Shown here piece after piece: positions 46,951 through 64,000 of a stretch of DNA of 64,000 nt; positions within the stretch are counted from its first letter, which is position 1; every line of letters begins with the position of its first letter. The translations under genes and the position numbers were made by a program. The notes below the pieces were generated by a model. That model worked only from the letters and a program-made list of their open reading frames with translations, was not told where the DNA came from and did no database searches. Source of the DNA: Paralichthys olivaceus (lineage: Eukaryota; Chordata; Actinopteri; Pleuronectiformes; Paralichthyidae). The stretch covers positions 9,505,580 to 9,569,579 of the forward strand of contig NC_091104.1 in NCBI RefSeq assembly GCF_024713975.1, in the 5' to 3' direction.

Positions 46951-49900
46951 ATCAGCAAGTATAGGAACAAATTTATTTCAATTTAAAACAGATACCTTGT
47001 CATTATGTTTCTCTCTTAGAAGGCGATAATGATCGTAAGTCATGTTCATGTTTGAATGAGGATCAGGCAACAGTGGTTGAAACAAATACATGAAACACAT
47101 TTAAAAAAAATATGGCAAGAGTTATGTAAATCAATAATCGATAATAACCAACTGATTGAACCCCCTTTATTAAGGGCTCTGCTTCAATGAAAACATCAAA
47201 GCCCTCACTTCCAACACAAAATAAACAGCACATGCAATTATAATTACAGTTTCTTAAAAAAAAAAAGAAAAGAAAAACAGCAGATTATCTTTTAAATCTT
47301 CAATCTTAAATACAGAATAAAGTGTTTTTGTACTTAATCATTTATCCTTTTAGTCTCTGGTGTGTTTTATTTAAAAAGGGGAGACCATCTCGGGGGTGGT
47401 TCTTCTGATGATGACCACAGCGTTGGCACTTAAGAGAGAGCCTGGCTCTAGATAAAGAGTGGGGTTGGCACACTCAGTATAATACATAATTTACATTTGG
47501 TTTACATACAAAATAAAGAGGAAAGAAAAACTGCATTTTATACAACACTACACAACTGACCTCCAGGTTTCATTGGAGTGAGGGGAAAAAAAATCATGTG
47601 GTCCTAAATAATAGTGTTCTGGTAATGTCTTCTTAACGTACACAGAGAGAACAATTTAAAACATACCAAAAAAGGGGGGCGCAAGGTTACGTTTATGAAA
47701 ATGCACTGACTTCATACTGATGTCCAAAGGATAAGTTTGATTCCACTTAATCCAACAAGCCCACAGGAGGGGACATCCCACAACTACCGGCCCCCACCAG
47801 GTCACAGAGCACGCTTTGAAACCGCGACGGGCCGGGAACGCCATCTGTCGTTATTCAAGGCAATGAGAGGCAATAAATAAGAGAGAATTGTAGTGAAAAA
47901 CGGACGAGAACGAAAGAGCAAGGAGATTTGACTGCCTTCCCTCTTTCCAGCTCACGTACGGTGAGATAATGTGTTAACAAACACACTGCAACGACGGGCT
48001 GCCAACAAACTACCACACCCACACTAAAAAGCCAGTCAGCCCTTCACCATGTGCCAGAGTTGTAGTGTCAAGTTTTAAAAATACAACATCAGTTTTGTCA
48101 CTATTAAAGTAAGCTGCACTCAACACACAGTAAATCTCAACACAACCATTGATAAATACTTGGGTAATCATACTGGTATAATCGTTCCACTTAAATACTG
48201 GCATCAGGGCCCTCTTTATGACAGCTGTCTGAAGGATGGCGGTCTGCTTCCTCCGCAACAAGGTTGTCATATACAGCAGACAAAATGGCAGTTCGGGATC
48301 ACACTGGCATTATTTAAAATATGTATTTTAGCCCCATTAACTTAGTGTTCAGACCTCGTGTTAATGAAGGTTTCAAAGATCAGTTTCCTATCTTCCAGGC
48401 AGCCTGTGGTTTGTTTCATCACAGAAAAGTTTTTTGTCAGTGTCATAAATTGTAGTGTTTATAATGTCGAAGCAATCTCTGATCTGTGATTTAAGAATAC
48501 AACAATCCCAATACAGCAGCTCAGAGTGAGGTTCGCAGAGTTTAAACTTTGCATCAGAACTGGGTACCAGCAGATTCTCTGAGATATCAGAGTTATTGGA
48601 TCGGTGCATCAGTGGTGAATGTGTTTGTGTTCTGAAAACAAACTCAGGATTTTGGAATTTAAAAGGAAGTTTTTCCTCTTACTTTGATTTCAGGATTGAT
48701 GCGGTTCTAGGATATGTTTACGTCAACCAATTTGACAAAAGGTGGAAAAGGAGAACCACAAACCTTAGTGGCATTTAAAGAAACCAGGAGCTGCCCGGAA
48801 CATAGGAACTCAAACTATAAACTGTAAAAATAATCAACGACGAAGCTTAGGATTTGCAGTTATAGGGTTAAAATACACCAACACCAGTATGAACATTAAG
48901 ATTACTTGGCTATCAGGTACAACTTAAATACTTGGGAGGAAAACGCAACACTTGTCCTGGTAGCAGTGTCTTTTAGTGACACGTGTTTCTACACTGCGAG
49001 AGGCGTAACAGGTAACACTGTGATACCAGTGCAAATACACGTGAAGTAGTGAAGGTCAGAGAGCCAGATACTGGGTCCACCTAACTCACCAAAGGGCCAG
49101 ATACATGGGGGGGGGGGGGGACAAAGAAAACTGCCTAGTGTCGGTAAACGCTCTCTACACACACCTTATATTTGCATTAACACCCTGCCTATACTTCTTA
49201 TAACACATACTGCGAGTAACCTCCATTTATAAAGAAGAAGTGGATGACTTGGTTCACTGTGGTCCTGTACCCCACTCCCCACTGTCTGATGCCTGATGCA
49301 CTGTGATAGCCCTTAATGACGATGAAGGATAAGTCACCTGTAGAAAAGGTCAAAGACCAAAAAAGTATCTGCACTTCACTGGCACTATCAAAGCAAGCGT
49401 CAAAAAACTGGAAATTAACAATGCAAAAAAACTGACAACAGAATTTTTTTTGTGTTAAATTACAAATAGCAAGCATGGACCGCAGGGGTCTTCAATCACT
49501 GATTTAAAAAAAAGTCCACCTACGTTCGTACTGTACATTTTTCTATGTATGCATTACAGCGCTGCGTCTATAAACCAGGAGGAAATACGAGTTTCTTGTT
49601 TTTTTTGTTTTTTTTAAAAATCGAACAAAAAAAATGTGAGGGCTTCTAAAGAAACCAAATAGTATTACAGATGGATGGAGATGTGATGGCAAGTACAACT
49701 GGAAATGTCGCAATAAGAAATAGAAAGCAGAGATAAAGTCCTTACTATACCAGACATTCGTTTTTTACAGCAGTTCAGACTCAAGTAGGCTCCGCCGTGA
49801 GAAAAGGAGCACTTCAACATGACAGAATCAAAAGCAGTCAAATTAACAACACCTTCAAACCTGGTCCATAAATTAGATAAATAAAAAAGTCTTTAATTAC

Positions 49901-51878
49901 TCTTAAAATCATCTTGTCACCATACTGTGAAGAATTTTTTTTTCTTTTTTTAAACCAGCCCTAGTTTGTATTACTCTGGAGGCAGAGCTGTTGCAGTAGT
50001 GTGGAGTTGTGAGGCTGGTTAGGAGGAACGTCTTTTCTCTGACTATTGCTCCGTGCCGATCGTTTCCTCAGCACCACCCAGCTCTGCGTAGTCCTATTAA
50101 TCAAGTGAACAAAATCCATAATCACAGTATCAATACTACCATAAATCCATAAGAAAAACTGTGTGCTAACAAAAGAAGTTAAGATTTTTTTTTGTTGGTT
50201 TTTTTTGTTTGTTTGTTTTTTTGCCAAAGATGGTGTACCACAGAGCAATTTTTGTACAGGAGTGTTTTGTGTATATGTATTTACAAACAAATATACACAA
50301 ACAACATTAGCAGACTTCAGAGTGCGTTTTCTGTGAAAGGATCTTAGCCCCCCCCCCCTCCTCTCACCACTCAACAGCACTTTTATAAACAAAGTGACTA
50401 TACAGTAAAAAAAAAAAAATTTTTTAGCAGAGGCACATCCCGATATAATGGATGACTAGGTCACCATCAGGAAGTGTTTCTGATTGGACGGTTGAGTGAC
50501 GCAAGGTGTGACGTCATCAGTGATGTTACCACATGGATTCTACTCACACACCCAGGGCCCGTTTAAATTACAGCTTCTATTTCGTTGAATAAGCTACTTG
50601 CAGCCAGAGCTGCAGATGTGCTCTGTGGAGTGATGCGCACTGATGACATCGCATTACCCTCTATATCCGCCTCCACCAATCAGAGCAGCGCCTGTGTGAC
50701 GAGCAGGGTCCTCTCACTCGCTGCAGGTGTTTTTGTACTAAGGGGTGGGGGGGGTTGTTGTATATCAGTGCGGAGGTCACATGGAAGATTGTCCATATGA
50801 ATCCATACAGAAAACATCTGGAGGGAAGCCATGTGATTAACTTAAAATTACAGAAATCTTAAAATGATCCTTATGTCAAGTAAATTTCTGGTTGCGTCTT
50901 TTTAAGATGTCTTCGTTTAAACATTTTTTTAATAGATTTTCTCCCCTTTTCTTATCGCCATCCCAAGTAGCCATTATCCATTAAATAGAAGTAGACGTAG
51001 CAACAGATCTCTATCATTAAAAACATTTAAAAAATCTCAGCAACGAATAAATTTTGATTAGCTATGTCTTGCCCTCTCATGCTTTTTGTCTTAAGTGTGT
51101 TTATATATGCATTTACATCATAATATATATTTCTATTTTTTTCTTTTCAACTGCGATGCTCACTCTGATGGGTACATTCATAGATGCGAGGTGGAGACAG
51201 AATCATCAGCCTCATCCCCTTGTGTCCTCACATCCTGTCCGACTCGCTCTGCAGTATCTGTCCTTCAGCGACCAGCCACTGGTCCTCTGGTGTTTTCAGG
51301 AGATGCAGTGTTCAATTCCTTCCACGCTGGCAGGAGCTCATAAAGGAGATGACAGAGGATCTGATCTCACACCGCCACCTCACCGTCAACACCGTAGGGC
51401 AAAAGAGGTGTGATGCCACTAGTCGCCCAAACACAGCTCCTTGCCAGTCAATGCTGCCCCAAACACAAACGCACACACAGACGCACACACACCAAAGTCC
51501 CCTTCAGTCACTGTACAGCCCGTGTAAAGGTTTGTGTGCCAGATGAAATGTGCTAGAGCCAGCAGCCGGGGCCTTATCTGACACACAGAGCAGCTTTGCG
51601 AGGAGCGAGGATTCTGACACAACAAGCTGCCAAGTGAAGTAGAAGAGGGTGAGCTTTGGTGAAAGAGCAGGGGCGGCATTTGCAGATGGGAGGATCTGTG
51701 AATGTACTGCACTGGGGGAGGAAAGGAGGGGTCCTGTGTGTGTATTTGTGTGCGTGAGTGTGTGTCTGTGTGTGAGTCGGCATGGTGTGTTGTTTGATGC
51801 ATGTGGAGCTGAGCGCACACTCCGGGAGAGGTGTGCATTTGTGCAATGGGAGAGGAGATGTGCGTCGTACGTGAGCCC
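46951..51878 (-). other. Probable long 3' UTR of gna11
   Basis: No coding exon is found in the 4.9 kb after the gna11 stop. A minus-strand AATAAA at 46,972-46,977 is the last good poly(A) signal before the tle5 promoter, and further signals inside (for example near 47,365) could give shorter forms. Long 3' UTRs are usual for Gq-class genes. The extent is an inference. Confidence 0.35.
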
Positions 51879-59350
<7,472 letters not shown>

Positions 59351-62300
59351 CTGAACACAACATGGAACACAAGAGTTAGCGACCAAGACGAGAGAGAGGC
59401 ACGTAAGATCTGGTCTGTCATCACGTCCAGAATACTGAGAGAACGTTAGAAAGAGTAGTGAGAGACGCTGAGATAAGATACTCTTCAAAGAATGAGATAG
59501 CAATCAGGACGGGCCTGTAAAGAAAAGTGGCATTCCTCATAAACTTGCAGAATCCATTCCCTGAAGCCAGTTTCAATACATTACAAAGGTCTTTACACTG
59601 AAGTAATCAGAGTCAAGGATAACGCTGCTGTCAGCTTATGACAATGGTTGGTCAACTTAATATCATACCTGCAGGGGGAAAAGAATCTGCAAAAAAGAAC
59701 TAAATCGTCTGCAGTGCACTTCATCTGGTTGCCTAATTAGCCTAGATGAATTATAAATGAACATGAAAGGCTAGTATTTACAGGATTTTAAATAATTTCA
59801 ACTTATTATTAGTCCAAACATATAGAATTATACCAACTAAACACAAAGTATCTGAGGAATAAAAGCAAATAAAGAAAATATTCTTCCGTCCAGTAAACAG
59901 ACTTTCTTGAGGCAGCCTATTGACAGTACTGTTTATGTAGCATCTTCATCAAGAGATTATAAAGACCCCAGAAACCATTTTAACAAAAAATTTAACACAA
60001 CTTATTCAGTGGAAACATGTTTGAAGGCCTGCTGCATCAAACTGCTTTCATTTTCCACCATGGACCTAAAATGGAGCACTGCGTAGAGCTAGACTGATTG
60101 GTAGTCTGATAAAAATCGGGGGGATATAAGCCTTTCACAGACATATTAGGGTCGGCTTATCACATGCAGGGATATGAAAACTATATCAGGGTTGGAAATA
60201 TCTTACTACCTAATATTGGTACCGTTACCTGTACCCGAAAGTCTATACTTCTACGAATATTGAGAATTAAAATGATGTGATAGAAAAAGTATCTTTATTA
60301 CCAAACCCTACAAGGGGCTAGTCCATGTCCCCTCATTTTGAATTCAGGCTTTGCATTTGTGCCACAACGACTAAAAGCCAAATCTGGCCAAGACAGATGC
60401 TGCATGAAAGGCAAAAACTTTGATGCCAGTTGAAGAGATCCAAGAACATGCTGCATCTATCTGATGTTTAATCTGTGTTCATTAATTTCTGTTTATCAAT
60501 AAGCGCAGTAAATCAGCACAACCTGTTACAGATGAAGCCAAAGTAATGGCCTAATGCTTCTCTCAAAACTTGATTAATGTCAGATGCCTATTTAAGTCAG
60601 TTTCACACATTATGAAATCCCTCCGCTGAGATTCCAAGTTGATTAACTAAACTGGTTACGACTGCTAATATGTGAAAGCTTCTTTGTGCGATGTCAGGAT
60701 GTTATCGCACAATTTGAAAAGTGAAAGAATCAGAAATATTTTCAAGAAGGTCAAAGAAGAGAGACAAGTGGGGGTGGGGGGTACAGGCTAATTTAATGAG
60801 GAGGATTTAGACAACTCGTCCTACATTAACATTAAAATGTCTCTGCCAAAAGGTGACAACAGGGGTTGTTGTCAAAAGGCTGCATTCCTTCAGTGATCCT
60901 CCTCTGCTGTCCTGAGTCTGTATCTGGATGTAAGATCACATAATAACCCAAGAGGTGTCAGGTTTCCACATTTACTCATATGCTTAATAAGCCCAAGATA
61001 TAAGTGGATTATAATGCACAGTCAAAACAGTTTCAATCTCTGAATTCAGTAAAACGCAAGGTTTTCAATTGTTTTACAAGATCGACAGTGATTGCCAAAT
61101 AACCCCCCACTTGCTGAGGGGGGGTCTGTAGGGCCTAACCCACATTTCACACAAGTCCTCTGTTGTATGATTTTTGTACATGCCTAGAAACGCCACCCTC
61201 AGGCAGTCCAACAAAAAAAAAAAAAAAAAAGCTGATGGCATCTCAGTCCTCAGTGAAATCAAAAGGCTACAGCACATCCATGATATCTGTAAAACTGAAA
61301 GGAAAAGACGAGGAAGAAAAAAAAAAAACACACTCATCGCACCACCACCTACATTCAAGGTTTTTGAAGAGCAGCCATATTTCCGTTACTATGGCAACCC
61401 CATCCTGTCTCCCTCTCTTTTTCGTTCCCGTGTTTTTTTTTTTTTCTCCTTCTGTTTTTTTATTCTTTTTAAACCCCTCCTACCCGCCCCTTCTCTCTCC
61501 TCTCTTTGGAAGCAGACAGTAAATATAACTATGAGGCCCTCAGGCTTGCTCTGTGCTCTTCATCTTTTGCTGCACCACATAGAAGAAGGGCCTCGGCTCG
61601 GGGAGGGGGGGCTGGTCTGAGGTCAGTACCAGGGGGTACCTAACACCGAGGACAGTAAGAGCAGTTGGCAGAGGTAGCCGCTTCTCTGCTGATGCATGAA
61701 GAAATACCTTAATCCCAGAATCAGAATTTGGATTTCAGCACTGTGTCTATAAGGGGAAGATGGCCCTCCTCCATCTTCTCTTCTCACAAAATGTCCAATT
61801 TTGGAGAACAGGAGCATGTTAAGACTAAGTATAAAGGTCATCAGAAATTCTCCAGGATGAATCAATGCATTGCAGTGAATGTTGCACTCTGGTGACTCCT
61901 AGGTAGTCGTTGAATTAGAAGTGCGATTATCTGACTAACAAAAGGAGAGAAGTAAAGATAGTGTATCCTTTGTACTGGGCTGCGGTGGTAGTTTCCTGGT
62001 GGTGACTGCAGACTGTTTCAGCAAAGAAGCAAGAGGATCTCTCTCAACTTTATGTCTGATTTATTTCGCGTGACCCCCGTCACAAGATCTCCCTTCACTA
62101 TGCTCTCTTAACTGTCGTGTCCCTCTTTCACCAGACAACACACTGTGAGCCTCTGTCTTCCCTTTTTCCTCCAGATTGTACCAGCGCCAGCCACAACCGT
62201 TTCCATGCCCTCACCAGCTCTCCCCGTCGGATACACGCTCATCCAACCCCCCACCCCCTCCTAGCCTCACAACCCCCTCCTAGCCTCCCTCAGGCTAGAT

Positions 62301-64000
62301 TTATGCCCCTCCATTCTCATCCCTCTCTGTCAAGAATTTTGGATATTCATAACTAGAATCCATCCATTCTTTTTTGGTAACGACCTAGAAAAAGGAGGTC
62401 ACCTTTTAATAGCTCACACACTACTTGGGTCTGATAACACTTTTTGTTCTAGGTAGCTATGAATGTGTGTGAGAAAGAGAAAAAGAAAGAGCTCAGAATT
62501 ATGGCCCAATGCAACAGTGCAAGGTACACTAGACAGCCCACACACCAGCACTGGTCTTTTGTGGAGCCGATGTGTTTCTTGGAACAGCGTTAGAAGTCTG
62601 AATCAAGAGAAACCTGACGATGATGAGCATAAAATTAAAACCTGGCATGAATAGCCAAATTTAGACAAGCCAGAGCAACGAAAACAGTATGTAAATAGCA
62701 ACAGCTATCGGTCATGTAAAGACACCAAACACTTCACCTGTATCCTCCGTTGCCAGGCTAGCTTTCATAAGCCTTTTACATAACGCAACTGATGTCAGCT
62801 CATGACACAACACCTGATGGACTTGACACACCGCTGTCTTAGTGCGGCAGATTTAATTGAGCACAGGTTGCAGCGGCGTCACCTTTATCTGGCCATATCC
62901 CCATGTGTGCGCATGTACTTATATCTGGGTAAGGACCAGTTTGAGGTGTGAAGAGGACGCTTTGGGAAATCAAGGACATTTTGGCCAGCTCTAAATTCCT
63001 GACAGTTGATGTTAAGGTTAGAATCAGGTCAGGGTAAGGAATAGACATTTTGAGGGTATCTGCCAGTTTCAAATAAAAACATTTTAATGTGATATTTAAA
63101 GTGCTAAATTTCAGATTATTCCATTTTAGACCCTTTCAAAATCCAGTGGAAACACTGATTTAGTTATGATGCTTGCGGTTAGGGTAAGGAACTGGGTATT
63201 ATTACGTGTGTGAGTTTTCTCACTAGGAAGTATAGTGTCTCTAGGGCCTGCTTTGTTTACACGGTCCGCTCATATCTTACAATTCTTCTGTCATGCTTAA
63301 TATGCAGGCATGGCAGGCCACTGGGGGCCTCGTGCAAAAGCAGAGCCGTCCCTGTTAAACCCGCTCTGTGACACTCACTTCTGCAACGTCGGCCACAACT
63401 TTCGATGAACAGGAGAAGCAGATTATCAGCATCATGATAAATCTTGGGGCTGGGCAATTAACCTTTTTTTCATTAATCATAATCAAGATAAGAGTTTGAA
63501 ATAATCGTATTGATTTGAAGTAATATCACCCACCTGAAATAAAACTGAATGCAACTTTACACACCTCCGGGTTTATGAACTGTCCTTTCAGGCAAGGGGT
63601 ATAAAAATCTAATCTCAGCAGAGAGGGAACATTTGCATGGACATAGCAGAGGACAGTGATATTATCAAAACCTCCAAATTTGCATCATATAGTTGTCTGC
63701 CTTGCCCTTGAAAGATACTACATGAATCAGACAGTCACAAGGCAAATTGCAATCAAGCGTGGGTCTCACTCTCACAGAATTTCTCTTTGGAAACTGGCCT
63801 CTTTCAGACATGCAAAGGGATTGAGCCAAGACAGCCTAGAGCTACACAACACTCACACCAGCTGCCTAACCAACTGTGGACACGCATGGATCCTGTGGTC
63901 AACCTTAAGGCATGGATGTTACCTCCACTGTGATGGCCCATTTCTTCCTCTTTTCCTCCATTGACCTGGGCCATGCAGACAGTACAGGACTCCAGCAAAC
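59351..64000 (-). other. gna11 intron 1 (partial)
   Basis: No exon encoding the Gq N-terminus was found upstream of exon 2, so intron 1 continues past the right edge. The stretch contains A-rich tracts near 61,210-61,330, T-rich tracts near 61,430-61,470, and GGTTAGGG-type repeat debris at about 62,920-63,250. Open frames here have no family signature. Confidence 0.65.

Noticed and set aside
59500..64000. gna11 exon 1
   Set aside because: I searched the minus strand for the Gq N-terminal coding pattern before the P-loop and found none; it must lie beyond the window.

Overview
The window looks like teleost fish nuclear DNA. It has small spliced exons with GT-AG borders, many long (CA)n/(GT)n arrays, short inverted-repeat transposons and a decayed LINE. 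Exons were joined by hand from splice sites, reading phase and recalled protein families. No cDNA or database search was available, so gene names rest on motif and exon-structure recognition.

Layout. (1) 1-5.6 kb has no recognised coding gene; it holds a dispersed repeat, candidate conserved noncoding blocks and two GC-rich promoter-like patches near 3.1-3.4 and 4.0-4.35 kb. (2) 5.6-7.5 kb, plus strand: a compact six-exon gene of the THEG family (sperm microtubule-associated protein 2; theg/spmap2), 240 residues. (3) 8-8.7 kb: a 5'-truncated LINE. (4) 9.27-22.5 kb, plus strand: a complete class I cytokine receptor of 826 residues, best matched to IL-27 receptor alpha. (5) 24.0-36.5 kb, plus strand: plpp2 (phospholipid phosphatase 2), six exons, 294 residues, with a 9.2 kb first intron full of dinucleotide arrays. 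(6) 41.2-45.34 kb, minus strand: tle5/aes, the short Groucho-family co-repressor, seven exons, 199 residues, with a CpG-rich promoter. (7) 46.95-59.35 kb and beyond, minus strand: gna11 (G-alpha-11), exons 2-7; exon 1 is not in the window.

From memory, theg, plpp2, tle5 and gna11 all have human counterparts on 19p13.3, so this looks like conserved synteny, with il27ra sitting where human has MIER2. The genes have unrelated jobs (sperm axoneme, cytokine signalling, lipid phosphate hydrolysis, Notch/Wnt co-repression, Gq signalling) and are linked by ancestral gene order rather than by a pathway.

The most striking observation is in gna11. The exon encoding switch I (exon 4) is present twice, as two intact 129-nt exons with identical phases and good splice sites, differing at 11 of 43 residues. 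This is the layout of mutually exclusive exons: one copy ends in the G11/G14-like DLEN form, the other in the Gq-like DLQS form. Second, the transmembrane exon of the il27ra-like gene has its splice acceptor directly after 22 GT repeats, and skipping that exon would give a soluble receptor. Third, tle5 appears to use a GC-AG intron whose donor abuts a CA array.
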